Of a stretch of 64,000 bases of DNA, positions 26,907 through 35,317 are shown in pieces. The notes beneath the pieces were generated by a model that had not been told where the DNA came from, did no database searches, and saw only the letters and a list, made by a program, of their open reading frames with translations. The position numbers and the translations under genes were made by a program. Every line of letters starts with the position of its first letter. Within the stretch, counting starts at the first letter, position 1. Origin of the DNA: Leifsonia sp. Root4 (GTDB lineage Bacteria > Actinomycetota > Actinomycetes > Actinomycetales > Microbacteriaceae); contig NZ_LMDN01000001.1 of assembly GCF_001425085.1 (NCBI RefSeq), positions 819,100 to 883,099 on the forward strand, read 5' to 3'.

Positions 26907-27434
26907 ATGATCGTCATGCTCAAAGTCGTCTTGGACTGTGACCCGGATGCCGCCTGGCACGCATTGCGGAGCCCGGCGGCCCTGCGCGAGGTCGTCTCAC
27001 CGTGGCTGGACTTCGCCTCGCTGGAGGCAGGGGGCTTCCCGGCCCAGTGGCCGGAGGGTGAGCACCTGATGACGACGCTCGCGCTCCGCACCATCGCGGT
27101 CGGCACCAGCGCGGTCGACGTGAGTTATCCGGGCGGCCTGCCCGACGGCGTCCGGATGCTGCGCGACACCGGAGGAATGCGATCGGGCCCTGGCGCGATC
27201 ATCCGCTCCTGGGATCACCGCATGGCCGTCTCGCCGGATCCGGCTGGGTCCGGCGGCACCCTCTACCGGGACCGGCTGCGTTTCGGCGGACCGCTCGCCG
27301 CGGCATCCTGGTACCCCGTCTGGCTGTTCTGGCAGTGGCGCGCGGCACGGCTGCGCCAGCTCGCGCCGACATGGAGCGCAGAGGGCGCCGCTACAGCACC
27401 GCCCGCTACAGCACCGCCCGCATCTGGGCCTTGA
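26907..27434 (+). CDS. SRPBCC/START-like protein
   Basis: A 175-residue protein with an apparent SRPBCC (START/polyketide-cyclase) helix-grip fold: an initial strand LKVVLDCDPDAAWHALRSP, a later GTLYRDRLRFGG strand and a C-terminal helix WYPVWLFWQWRAARLRQLAP. It could bind a hydrophobic ligand; no ligand can be named. The tail is Ala/Pro-rich with a short repeated segment. It begins 6 nt after TAACCT (26895-26900), a leaderless pattern. Its 3' end overlaps the convergent EVE-domain gene by 29 bp. Confidence 0.6.
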   Translation: MIVMLKVVLDCDPDAAWHALRSPAALREVVSPWLDFASLEAGGFPAQWPEGEHLMTTLALRTIAVGTSAVDVSYPGGLPDGVRMLRDTGGMRSGPGAIIRSWDHRMAVSPDPAGSGGTLYRDRLRFGGPLAAASWYPVWLFWQWRAARLRQLAPTWSAEGAATAPPATAPPASGP

Positions 27435-27858
27435 TGATCTCGAAATCGTTCCTGCTCAGCTCGATCAGACCACGCCGCAGCTGGAACCCCCAGTTCGGCG
27501 ACGCCGAGGTGAAGTCGAGCACCGGGATGAGCGGGCGAACGGATGTCGGCACCGCGAACTGGTCATAATCGACGCGCCTCCGCCACGGCCGGTACGGCTC
27601 GCCGAAGGCGTTGGTCATGACCGCGCCATCGCCGTCCTGGAACACGGTGTCGTCGGCCACTCGCCCGATCGCCGTGAACTCCCGCAGTGGCTCGCCGTCC
27701 GGCCAGCTCACCCGCGGCGAGTAGTAGATCAGTCCGTCGGCCTCACGCAGCTGCGAGACGGCCTGCTTCGAGCCGTGGTTGAGCTGGGCGATCCCGAGCT
27801 CGACGCCGCGCCGCACGTGATCGCGCTGCACAACCCCGAGCCAGTACCGAATCGCCAT
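27406..27858 (-). CDS. EVE-domain (PUA-like) protein
   Basis: A 150-residue EVE domain protein (RYWLGVVQRDHVRRGVELGIAQLNHG; later GLIYYSPR and FTAIGRVAD). EVE domains are PUA-like folds thought to read modified bases in nucleic acid. Here it is a stand-alone domain without an attached nuclease. The ATG at 27858 follows AACAAT by 6 nt; a longer frame to 27897 is possible. No defence genes flank it. Confidence 0.8.
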   Translation of the reverse strand: MAIRYWLGVVQRDHVRRGVELGIAQLNHGSKQAVSQLREADGLIYYSPRVSWPDGEPLREFTAIGRVADDTVFQDGDGAVMTNAFGEPYRPWRRRVDYDQFAVPTSVRPLIPVLDFTSASPNWGFQLRRGLIELSRNDFEIIKAQMRAVL

Positions 27859-27934
27859 GGCTCGATTGTTGCGCATCGGAGCGACCCGTGACGCCACCCT
27901 CGACCCCCGGCCGAGCGGCCCGGAGGAAAGGGTG

Positions 27935-27973
27935 GGGGCTCAGAAAACCAACCCGAATGGTCATCTGAGCCCC
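27935..27973 (-). terminator. hairpin downstream of the HelD gene
   Basis: Inverted repeat GGGGCTCAGA (27935-27944) / TCTGAGCCCC (27964-27973), a 10-bp perfect stem with a 19-nt loop. It lies about 95-130 bases after the helicase stop and before the EVE gene, both read leftwards. There is no strong T tract. Confidence 0.5.
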
Positions 27974-28065
27974 GCGACGCACATCTCGCGACGAACGTGT
28001 GAAGCCATAGTGGCATAGTCCGATGCCGCAACCGCGCGATCTTGTGAGAGATTCTCGGCGTGGCG

Positions 28066-30417
28066 TCAAAAAAGTTTCGGCGCCTCCGCGAAGCCTGTGA
28101 GCGCGCTCTCACCGCGCGGGTAGACCATCGCCAGTCGCTGCGTGGGCCGCGTCGCCGCGACGTACAGCGCCGCGGCGCCGCGCGGCGTCTCGGCGACGAT
28201 CCCCCGCGGGTCGACGATCAGCACGGTGTCGAACTCCAGCCCCTTCGCCTCACGGGCGGTGAGCACCGCGAGCGGCAGCTCCAGGCCGGCGGCTCCCCTG
28301 CCGACGATGCGCCGCGCGCCGCCGCCGGTGAGCGCGCCGTCCAGCGCCTCGCGCAGTGAGTCGGCGATGTCGTCGACGGATTCCTCCGGCACGATCACCG
28401 CGAGGTTGCCCGCCCCGGCATCCGCCAGCAGCAGCTGCACGGTCTCGAGCACCGCAGCCGGAAGCTCTCCGGGCGCGACAACGGTGAGGATCGGCCAGTC
28501 GCCTTCGCGCACGGCACGTGCCGGCGTGATGGGCAGCTTGGCCTGGCCGGCGAACGACTCGGCGGCGCGGGCGATCTGGGCCGGCGTGCGGTAGTTCACG
28601 CTCAGCTCCTCGAGCCGCCAGCGGTCGCCGAATCCGGCGTTCAGCGCCTCGGTCCAGCTGCGTGCGCCGGCCGCAGAGCTCACCTGGGCGATGTCGCCGA
28701 CGATCGTGAAGGAACGCATCGGCGACTTGCGCACGAGCAACCGCCACTGCATCGGCGAGAGCTCCTGCGCCTCGTCGACGACGACGTGACCGTAGGTCCA
28801 GCTGCGGTCGGATGCCGCCCGCTCCGCCACGCTCATCCGCTCCCCCCGTTCGGCGAAACCGTCGGCGAGGGCCTCGGCGTTGACCATGCCCTCGACACCC
28901 ATGTTGCGGATCGCGGCGCGGGCGTTCTCGATGTCGGCCTCGCGCTGGCGCTCGCGCTCGCGGTCGGCAGCGCTGCGGCGGGCGGGCATGTCGCCGAGCA
29001 GCTCCGCGGCCTCGTCGAGCATGGCGACGTCGCTCACCGTCATCGGCGCGTTGCGCTCGCGGGCGAGCAGGGCGCGTCGCTCGGGAGTCCAGCGCGGGGT
29101 CAGCTCTGCCAGCCATTCCGGCCGTGCGTAGAGGTCACCGAGCAGCTTCTCCGGGGTCAGCGGCAGCCAGGCCGTGTTCAGCAGCACCCGCACCTCGTAG
29201 CTCTCGCGCAGGTCCTCGCGGAGTGCGGCGACGTCGGAGTCGTCGATCGCGGCCCCGGCTGCCGCCAGTTGGGTCGCCAGCTGGGTGGCCAGCTCGGCGA
29301 TGGCGTGCTTGACGAAGGTGACGCGGGCGACGTTGTGCGGCTTGCCGGTGCGCTGGGCGCGGTGGATCGCGTTCTCGATCAGTGTCGGCTGCACGGTGAG
29401 CGTGTCGCCGTTCAGCACGATCTGCTGCGCCTCCGCCGGGACGCGCTGGCGCGATCGCACGGCCCGGGCGAGCAAGCCACTCATCTCGAGCCGGCCCTTG
29501 AGGGCGGCGACATCCGCACGGTCGTCGGCGTCGGCCTCGACGCCGGGGAACAGCGAGCCGAGCGTGCGCATGACGACGCCCGTCTCGCCGAGCGACGGCA
29601 GCACGGCCTCGATGTAGCGCACGAACGCGGCGCTCGGGCCGACGACGAGCACGCCGGCCGACTTGAGGCGCTCGCGGTTGGCGTAGATCAGGAAGGCGGC
29701 ACGGTGCAGGGCGACGGCCGTCTTGCCCGTTCCCGGCCCGCCCTGCACGACGAGGGCTCCGCGCATTTCGGAGCGGATGATGCGGTCCTGCTCGCCCTGA
29801 ATGGTTGCGACGATGTCGTGCATGTGACCGGTGCGCTCCGCGGTGAGGGCGGCGAGCAGCGCCCCCTCCCCCTGCAGGGCTCCGGATGCCACGGCGGCGC
29901 CGTGCGCGGCGATGCCCGCCGCCCCGCCCGGCGCCGCCTCGCGCAGTTCGTCGAGCAGCGTGGCGTCGAGCACCTCGTCGTCGATGCGGGTCAGTTCGCG
30001 CTCACGCATGGTGAGGTGCCGGCGTGCGCGCACGCCGAGCGGATGGGCCGCTGTCGCCTGATAGAAGGCACCAGCCTGTGGCGCGCGCCAGTCGAGCAGC
30101 ATCGTGGACTGGTCGACGTCGCGCAGGCCGATCCGGCCGATGTAGTGAATCTCGTCGGCGCCGTGGTCGCCTGAGTTCTCGGATACCACCTGCAACCGCC
30201 CGAAGGCGATGCGGGCGTCGACCTCGTTCAGCTGGGCGAGGTTGTCTTCGTGCAGGCGGGCGAAGGAGTCCCTTTCGCTGCGCGCCTGGTGATTGCTGCC
30301 GACATTGCCCCGCTGCACGGCACCGAGGCGGGCCTCGACTTCGGCGCGCAACTGGTCAAGACGACGGTAAAACGACGCGATGACAGCGCGCTCCCGCTCG
30401 AGTTCCGATGACGGCAC
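28066..30417 (-). CDS. HelD-type UvrD/Rep-like helicase (RNA polymerase-recycling ATPase)
   Basis: A 783-residue superfamily 1 ATPase. An N-terminal coiled coil (residues ~1-60, RERAVIASFYRRLDQLRAEVEARL) is typical of HelD, which inserts into RNA polymerase. Walker A GGPGTGKTAVALHRAA lies near residue 230, VVDEAQELSPMQW near 545, and the C-terminal UvrD motifs (LTAREAKGLEFD, YVAATRPTQRL) near 720-760. HelD proteins release RNA polymerase from stalled complexes, and the actinobacterial class is linked to rifamycin tolerance. The GTG start has GGAGAA upstream; a -10-like TAGACT lies at 30443-30448 in reverse. It is not part of an operon. Confidence 0.85.
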   Translation of the reverse strand: MPSSELERERAVIASFYRRLDQLRAEVEARLGAVQRGNVGSNHQARSERDSFARLHEDNLAQLNEVDARIAFGRLQVVSENSGDHGADEIHYIGRIGLRDVDQSTMLLDWRAPQAGAFYQATAAHPLGVRARRHLTMRERELTRIDDEVLDATLLDELREAAPGGAAGIAAHGAAVASGALQGEGALLAALTAERTGHMHDIVATIQGEQDRIIRSEMRGALVVQGGPGTGKTAVALHRAAFLIYANRERLKSAGVLVVGPSAAFVRYIEAVLPSLGETGVVMRTLGSLFPGVEADADDRADVAALKGRLEMSGLLARAVRSRQRVPAEAQQIVLNGDTLTVQPTLIENAIHRAQRTGKPHNVARVTFVKHAIAELATQLATQLAAAGAAIDDSDVAALREDLRESYEVRVLLNTAWLPLTPEKLLGDLYARPEWLAELTPRWTPERRALLARERNAPMTVSDVAMLDEAAELLGDMPARRSAADRERERQREADIENARAAIRNMGVEGMVNAEALADGFAERGERMSVAERAASDRSWTYGHVVVDEAQELSPMQWRLLVRKSPMRSFTIVGDIAQVSSAAGARSWTEALNAGFGDRWRLEELSVNYRTPAQIARAAESFAGQAKLPITPARAVREGDWPILTVVAPGELPAAVLETVQLLLADAGAGNLAVIVPEESVDDIADSLREALDGALTGGGARRIVGRGAAGLELPLAVLTAREAKGLEFDTVLIVDPRGIVAETPRGAAALYVAATRPTQRLAMVYPRGESALTGFAEAPKLF

Positions 30418-30505
30418 ACGACCCCACTTTCTCCGGCCCGAAAGTCTACGCCCCGTGGGGGAGCCGAAGCTGAGTGCCCGTTTTTCGTCCCATTCCCGCA
30501 GACGA

Positions 30506-30609
30506 TTTCGACAGGCTCAATCAACGGGGGCTGCGCGCATCCCGCTGGTTGAGCCTGTCGAAACCCCGACTCGACTCAACCCCGTTGGTTGAGCCTGTCG
30601 AAACCCTGG
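30506..30609. repeat. three copies of a TTTCGACAGGCTCAA repeat
   Basis: Copies at about 30506-30525 (TTTCGACAGGCTCAATCA, forward) and 30546-30563 and 30585-30605 (TGGTTGAGCCTGTCGAAACC, reverse). The first and second form an inverted pair; the second and third are direct copies 39 bases apart. They fill the gap between the HelD start and the OsmC stop. A fourth copy is at 33699-33724. Confidence 0.85.
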
Positions 30610-30617
30610 GTCGTGGA

Positions 30618-31190
30618 TCAGTCGACGATGAGCGTCGTCCGCACCGGGGTCGGGTTGGCGAAGAGGTCGAGCACGGGGCAGTGCGCGTCGACGGCGGCGT
30701 GCAGCTCGCGGTAGCGCGCCTCCGTCTCCGGGCCGCTCACGTTCACCGTGACGCGCACGGCGGTGAAGCCGGGGCGCACGGACTCGTCGAGGCCGAAGAA
30801 GCCGTGCACGTCGAGGTCGCCCTCCGCGCTGGCCTCGATCGTGTCGAGCACGATGCCGAGGCTGAGCGCCCACACGCGGTACGTCACGACCTGACAGGAG
30901 ATGATCGCGGCGAGGGCGACCTCGACGGGGTTCGGTGCGGCGTTGTCGCCGCCAAGACCGGCCGGCTCATCGATCTGGAAGCTGTGCTTGCCGGTGCGAA
31001 CGGTGGTGCCGACCGATCCGACGCCCTCGCCGCTCGCGCTGAAGACGAGCTGCGCCTTGGCCGGCTGCTCCTTCAGAGTGCCGATCCAGTTGGTCGCGAC
31101 GGCGGTGAGGCGCTCCTGGCGCGCCTCCGGCGTGATCGACGGGATCTCTGACGGAACGGGCTCGGTCAGAACAGCAGCATCGGCGCTCAT
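30618..31190 (-). CDS. OsmC-family protein
   Basis: A 190-residue OsmC/Ohr-family protein. The two conserved cysteines are present: one in AIISCQVVTYR near residue 110 and one in DAHCPVLDLF near 175. Family members reduce organic hydroperoxides; this subgroup is not further defined. The ATG at 31190 has an AGGAG Shine-Dalgarno; the longer frame upstream is unlikely. It shares a 406-bp divergent upstream region with the DEAD-box helicase gene. Confidence 0.85.
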   Translation of the reverse strand: MSADAAVLTEPVPSEIPSITPEARQERLTAVATNWIGTLKEQPAKAQLVFSASGEGVGSVGTTVRTGKHSFQIDEPAGLGGDNAAPNPVEVALAAIISCQVVTYRVWALSLGIVLDTIEASAEGDLDVHGFFGLDESVRPGFTAVRVTVNVSGPETEARYRELHAAVDAHCPVLDLFANPTPVRTTLIVD

Positions 31191-31596
31191 GGCAACTCCT
31201 CGAATTCTCGGGGGCGCACGATGCGCACGCCGTTGCTGCGACGTTAGTGACGGCATTCGGATGCCGCGAGCGCCCGTGTCACAGTGCGTCACAGGGGCCC
31301 CAAGCGGCCCCGAAGGCGGCTCGTGCTAGACTGATGGAACTTGCGAGTGCGTTGTTGCGCTCCTTGCGTCGTAGAACGCATTCTTTCGGTGTGCGCCGGG
31401 CCTGGCCCCGCAACATCATTTGACTCTTCATACGGCGAACGGATGTGCCCATCGGCACCTTCGCCAATTATCCCCGATCGTCGGTCGTGTGGGTTGAACC
31501 GCCCTGTGCATGCACGGTGCGGATCCGCCCAGAAATCCGACCGAGACCGGTGCCCCGAGCGCCACTCGCCCCGGGGTCTGCCCGAAAGGCATCACT
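31191..31596 (+). promoter_or_regulatory. promoter and long leader of the DEAD-box helicase gene
   Basis: No gene is seen in this 406-bp divergent space. A -10-like TAGACT lies at 31327-31332, which would give a transcript with about 255 nt of untranslated leader before the TTG start. The leader is less GC-rich in places (31390-31490) and has no long open frame with coding character. Long leaders are often used for cold or translational control of RNA helicases (general knowledge, not shown here). Confidence 0.5.
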
Positions 31597-33237
31597 TTGT
31601 CTGAAATCACCTTTGCTTCGCTCGGCCTCCCGGCCCCGCTCGTCGCCGTTCTCGCGGCCGACGGCAAGACCCAGCCGTTCCCCATCCAGGCCGACACCCT
31701 GCCGGACACCCTCGCCGGCCGCGACGTTCTCGGCCGCGGAAAGACCGGCTCCGGCAAGACCATCGCGTTCGCGCTGCCCATGGTCGCCCGCCTCGGCGGC
31801 GTGCTCTCCGGCGGCAAGCGCCGCCCGGGTCGCCCGCTCGGCCTGATCCTCGCTCCGACCCGCGAGCTGGCGACGCAGATCACCGCGACGCTCTCCCCGC
31901 TGGCCGACGCCTACGGACTGAAGACCACCACGATCTTCGGTGGCATCTCGCAGGCCCGCCAGGTTGCCGCCCTCCGTGACGGTGTCGACATCGTCGTGGC
32001 CTGCCCCGGCCGCCTCGAGGACCTGATGAAGCAGGGCTTCGTCACGCTCGACGCCGTGGAGATCACCGTGCTCGACGAGGCCGACCACATGGCCGACCTC
32101 GGCTTCCTGCCGGTTGTCACCCGCATCCTGAACAAGACCCCGAACAACGGCCAGCGCCTGCTGTTCTCGGCCACGCTCGACAACGGTGTAGACAAGCTGG
32201 TCCGCCAGTTCCTGCACAACGAGGTTCTGCACTCGGTCGACGAGGCCAACTCCCCCGTCGCCGCGATGACCCACCACGTCTTCGAGGTGTCGGATGTCGA
32301 CGCCAAGAACGAGCTCGTCAAGACGCTCGCCTCCGGCACCGGCCGCCGCATCCTCTTCATGCGCACCAAGCACCACGCCAAGAAGCTGGCCAAGAAGCTC
32401 ACCGAGCAGGGCATCCCCTCCGTTGACCTGCACGGCAACCTCTCGCAGCCGCAGCGTGACCGCAACCTGGCCGCCTTCTCCGACGGCACGGCCCGCGTGC
32501 TCGTGGCCACCGACGTCGCAGCCCGCGGCGTGCACGTGGACAACGTGGAGCTCGTCGTGCACGTCGACCCGCCCATGGAGCACAAGGCGTACCTGCACCG
32601 TTCGGGTCGCACGGCCCGCGCCGGCAGCGAGGGTGATGTCGTCACCGTCATCATCCCCGGCCAGAAGCGCGACCTGCAGCAGCTCATGCGCAAGGCCGAC
32701 ATCAACGTCGCCATCCAGGCTGTCACGCCGAACTCGCCGGCCGTGTCGGCGCTCGTCGGCGAGGTTGCCGCCTACGTCAAGCCTCTCCCGGTGGATGCCG
32801 CACGCACCCAGCAGGGTGGCGGCGGTCGTTCGCAGGGCGCCAACGCCCAGCGCAAGCGCGCGCTGCGTGACGGTGGCGACGTCGCCGGTGGCCGTGGTGC
32901 AGGCTCGGCTGGTGGCGAAGGCCGTGCCCGTCGGGACCGCTCTGGTCGCCCAGCCGGTTCCTCCTCGTCGGACTCCTCGCGCGGCGGTTCCGCCGGCGGC
33001 GGTCGCGGCGGCCGTGACGGCGCCGGCAACGGCGGCCGTGACGGTGCTCCTCGTTCCTCTCAGGGTGAGCGCTCCGGCGCCGCACGCACCACCTCTGCGC
33101 AAGGCGGCCGTAGCCGTTCCGCACAGGGTGAGCGTTCGGCATCCGGTTCGCAGGGCGGCCGCTCCGGCGGCCTGCAGGTCGGCAGCCTCGTGCGCGGATC
33201 GGCGCAGGGCCGCGGCCCGCGTCGCGCACAGGGCTAG
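31597..33237 (+). CDS. DEAD-box ATP-dependent RNA helicase
   Basis: A 546-residue helicase with all motifs in order: Q motif region FASLGLPAPLVAVLAADGK, motif I GKTGSGKT, Ia PTRELATQ, II VLDEADHMADLG, III SATLD, V ATDVAARGVHVDN, VI HRSGRTARAG. From about residue 410 onwards the tail is a low-complexity region rich in Gly, Arg, Ser and Gln (RGG-like), which probably binds RNA. It remodels structured RNA in ribosome assembly or mRNA decay. The start is taken as TTG at 31597, with GAAAGG 8 nt upstream and the family's N-terminus; ATG 31510 would add 29 unrelated residues. Confidence 0.92.
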   Translation: MSEITFASLGLPAPLVAVLAADGKTQPFPIQADTLPDTLAGRDVLGRGKTGSGKTIAFALPMVARLGGVLSGGKRRPGRPLGLILAPTRELATQITATLSPLADAYGLKTTTIFGGISQARQVAALRDGVDIVVACPGRLEDLMKQGFVTLDAVEITVLDEADHMADLGFLPVVTRILNKTPNNGQRLLFSATLDNGVDKLVRQFLHNEVLHSVDEANSPVAAMTHHVFEVSDVDAKNELVKTLASGTGRRILFMRTKHHAKKLAKKLTEQGIPSVDLHGNLSQPQRDRNLAAFSDGTARVLVATDVAARGVHVDNVELVVHVDPPMEHKAYLHRSGRTARAGSEGDVVTVIIPGQKRDLQQLMRKADINVAIQAVTPNSPAVSALVGEVAAYVKPLPVDAARTQQGGGGRSQGANAQRKRALRDGGDVAGGRGAGSAGGEGRARRDRSGRPAGSSSSDSSRGGSAGGGRGGRDGAGNGGRDGAPRSSQGERSGAARTTSAQGGRSRSAQGERSASGSQGGRSGGLQVGSLVRGSAQGRGPRRAQG

Positions 33238-33261
33238 TCACTCCGCCCATCACCCAGGTGT

Positions 33262-33301
33262 GCATCCGGTCGCACGCGTCTTTCTGCGCGTGGACCGGTG
33301 C
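33262..33301 (+). terminator. hairpin after the DEAD-box helicase gene
   Basis: Imperfect inverted repeat 33262-33278 / 33287-33301 (CCGGTC...GACCGG core with CACGCG/CGCGTG), one or two bulges, 8-nt loop TCTTTCTG. It lies 25 bases after the stop codon. Confidence 0.5.
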
Positions 33302-33546
33302 CCACCCAGCCTCGTTCCTCCTCGAGTTCGCGCCGATGCCGGTCAGCGGACGAGATCAGGAATGAAGGCAGCGCGCGAGCGTCTTCGCGCGCCTCATCTG
33401 CTCAGCTCATGTGAATCGCTGGGGCCAAGGGTATGTCTCGTGCCCCACTGATTCGCACATCTCGCATTCCACGAGCGCGCCCACATTGACATCTCGGTGT
33501 GCGGCTCGGCGCTCACACACAGCAGGACCGACAGGCCCGGTTGCGG

Positions 33547-33681
33547 CACACACACTTGGTGAATTATCCCGGGTGGGTGTGTTTAGCCCCGGGCCTTTTG
33601 GCATGCCAGGACTCCGCCCACCATGCACACACACATGGTGAATTATCCCGGGTGGGTGTGTTTAGCCCCGGGCCTTTTGGC
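33547..33681. repeat. two direct copies of a 56-bp element, 79-bp period
   Basis: Copies at 33547-33602 and 33626-33681 differ at one or two positions. Each starts with a CACA run, continues GGTGAATTATCCCGGG, then TGGGTGTGTTTAG, CCCCGGGCC and TTTTGGC. Each copy could form a CCCGGG...CCCGGG hairpin followed by CCTTTT, so tandem terminators are one reading. Confidence 0.85.
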
Positions 33682-33698
33682 GTACCCACCGCCGGGAG

Positions 33699-33724
33699 GG
33701 TTTCGACAGGCTCAACCAGCGGGG
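33699..33724. repeat. fourth copy of the TTTCGACAGGCTCAA repeat
   Basis: GGTTTCGACAGGCTCAACCA, followed by GCGGGG, matching the copies at 30506-30609 in forward orientation. It lies 50 bases before the DUF4232 gene. Confidence 0.8.
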
Positions 33725-33773
33725 TTTGCCGGAAATCCGCGGGGTCAGGGCCCGGTCGTGACACGATCGGTGC

Positions 33774-34466
33774 ATGAGCTCCGACAACGGCACGCCTGAA
33801 TCCGCCCCTCAGAATCCGGCCGACGCGGCGGGCGGCCCGCCATCGTCCCGGCGCACCCTCATCATCGTCGGGGTGATCGCCTCCGTCGCCATCCTCGGGC
33901 TGCTCATCGCCCTGATCTGGGCGCTGGCGACCCGCCCGGCGACATCGCCGCCCACGGCGAGCCCGTCGGCATCAGCAAGCCCGTCGTCGACCCCGAGTCA
34001 GAGCCCGTCGGCAACCCCGACGGCGACAGCGACCTCCACCCCGGATGCCGCCACCTGCACGGTCGACGAGCTCACGCTGAGCCTCGGCCAGTCAGACGGC
34101 GGCGCCGGCAGCACCGTCGTGCCGATCATCTTCGCGAACTCCGGGAGCCGCGACTGTGAGCTCGAGGGATTCCCCGGCGTCTCCCTCGTCGGCGACGAGA
34201 ACGGCACGCAGCTGGGCGCTGCGGCCGCTGAGGACGACTCCGTGCCGATCGAGGTCTTCACGCTGACGCCCGGCGATACCGTGCAGGCCCTCGTCACGGT
34301 GACGAACGCCGGCAACTACGACACGTGCGGCAGCGAGACCGCCGACGGGTTCCGCGTCTACCCGCCGCACTCCTTCGACGCCGTGTTCGTGCCGACCACC
34401 GCATACGCCCCGTGCACCGACGACTCGGTTGAGCTCATGCGCACGACGCCGGTGCAGGCCGGCTAG
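33774..34466 (+). CDS. Membrane-anchored DUF4232 protein
   Basis: A 230-residue protein. A cytoplasmic N-terminus of about 26 residues precedes one transmembrane helix (IIVGVIASVAILGLLIALIWAL, ~30-51). A long Ser/Pro/Thr-rich linker (~52-88) follows, then a DUF4232-type extracellular domain with four cysteines (ATCTVDEL, SRDCELEG, YDTCGSE, YAPCTDD), probably two disulfides. Function unknown. No clear Shine-Dalgarno precedes the ATG. Confidence 0.8.
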   Translation: MSSDNGTPESAPQNPADAAGGPPSSRRTLIIVGVIASVAILGLLIALIWALATRPATSPPTASPSASASPSSTPSQSPSATPTATATSTPDAATCTVDELTLSLGQSDGGAGSTVVPIIFANSGSRDCELEGFPGVSLVGDENGTQLGAAAAEDDSVPIEVFTLTPGDTVQALVTVTNAGNYDTCGSETADGFRVYPPHSFDAVFVPTTAYAPCTDDSVELMRTTPVQAG

Positions 34467-34608
34467 CGATTTGGCGGGGCGGGCGGCAGCGGAAGCACAA
34501 GCCGGCCACCGCGTCATCCGGGCCTGCCCTGAGACGCGTCGCCGCGACATCCGTGCCTGCGGAATGCTCGATTTCGCAGAGCGGCCGATGCTGGCCTAGT
34601 CTCTGGTC

Positions 34609-35112
34609 ATGAGCACCAATGCAGTTGCCGAAGCAGTTATCCGCCCCGTTCGTGATGTCGACGCCGAAGCACTCGGCCGCGTCCACGCCCAGTGCTGGCA
34701 CGAGACCTACGACCACCTGATCAGCGAGGCGACCCTCGCGAATCTCTCCCCCCGCCGCATGGCCGAACTCTGGACCCACTGGATGAGCCAGGGCCCGGAT
34801 CACCACCTCTACGTCGCACTCGTCGAGGGTGAGATCGTCGGCTTCGTTGGTTCGGGCCCCGCCCGCGATGAGGACGCCCCGCGCGAGCGCGAGCTGTACT
34901 TCATCTACCTGCTCGACGCCTTCCACGGAACCGGCATCGGCCAGAAGCTGTTCGACGCCGCCTGCGAGGCGCGCCCCGGCTACCTCTGGGTCGCCGAGGA
35001 CAACCCCCGTGCGCACCGCTTCTACACGCGCAACGGCTTCGTGCCCGACGGCGCAACTCAGCTGCAGCCGTTCCTCGGCGAGGAGATCAAAGAGGTGCGC
35101 CTCGTGCGCTGA
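34609..35112 (+). CDS. GNAT-family N-acetyltransferase
   Basis: A 167-residue acetyltransferase with the GNAT fold: IRPVRDVDAEALGRVHAQCW at the N-terminus, an acetyl-CoA loop near residue 105 (LDAFHGTGIGQKLFDAA) and a C-terminal ARPGYLWVAEDNPRAHRFY strand-helix. The substrate is unknown. The ATG lies 6 nt after TAGTCT (34597-34602) with no Shine-Dalgarno, indicating a leaderless transcript. Confidence 0.85.
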   Translation: MSTNAVAEAVIRPVRDVDAEALGRVHAQCWHETYDHLISEATLANLSPRRMAELWTHWMSQGPDHHLYVALVEGEIVGFVGSGPARDEDAPRERELYFIYLLDAFHGTGIGQKLFDAACEARPGYLWVAEDNPRAHRFYTRNGFVPDGATQLQPFLGEEIKEVRLVR

Positions 35113-35239
35113 CGGTCAGCGTGGCGCGAAGCGACACGCTTCCGTCAGCAAGGCGGCAGCCCCAGCTCGCGAGGCGCGCCAGCGCCGAGCAGCGTCCAAG
35201 GCATCCTGTACAACTCGGCCTGACGCTCGCCCCCAGTTT

Positions 35240-35268
35240 GCCCGCCCGGTGTGTTCGCCCGGGCGGGC
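35240..35268 (+). terminator. perfect hairpin after the GNAT gene
   Basis: GCCCGCCCGG (35240-35249) / CCGGGCGGGC (35259-35268), a 10-bp stem and 9-nt loop, no T tract. It lies 128 bases after the GNAT stop and 50 bases before the nucleoside hydrolase start. Confidence 0.45.
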
Positions 35269-35317
35269 ATCGCTCCGCCCGGCGGATCAGTCCCACCCGC
35301 GGCCGTAGGCTGGTCGC

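Larger units (their letters stand above)
33302..33773. other. intergenic region with repeats, no gene seen
   Basis: The 470 bases after the helicase terminator hold no credible gene. Short open frames exist in three frames, but they are made by the repeats. Contents: a 79-bp-period direct repeat (33547-33681), a fourth copy of the TTTCGACAGGCTCAA element (33699-33724), then the start region of the DUF4232 gene. Confidence 0.7.

Noticed and set aside
27406-27858. EVE-domain gene as part of a DNA-modification defence system
   Set aside because: No restriction enzyme, methyltransferase or McrBC-like gene is near; it stands alone.
31468-33102. A 544-codon frame antisense to the DEAD-box helicase gene
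   Set aside because: The helicase has every family motif; the antisense translation is low-complexity.
33547-33681. Possible CRISPR array
   Set aside because: Only two repeat copies, repeat longer than usual, a single 23-base spacer and no cas gene.
30506-33724. The TTTCGACAGGCTCAA copies as attachment sites of an integrated element
   Set aside because: No integrase, no cargo and only housekeeping genes lie between the copies.
33407-33777. Several 60-90 codon frames after the helicase gene
   Set aside because: They are created by the 79-bp-period repeat, occur on both strands and lack start signals.
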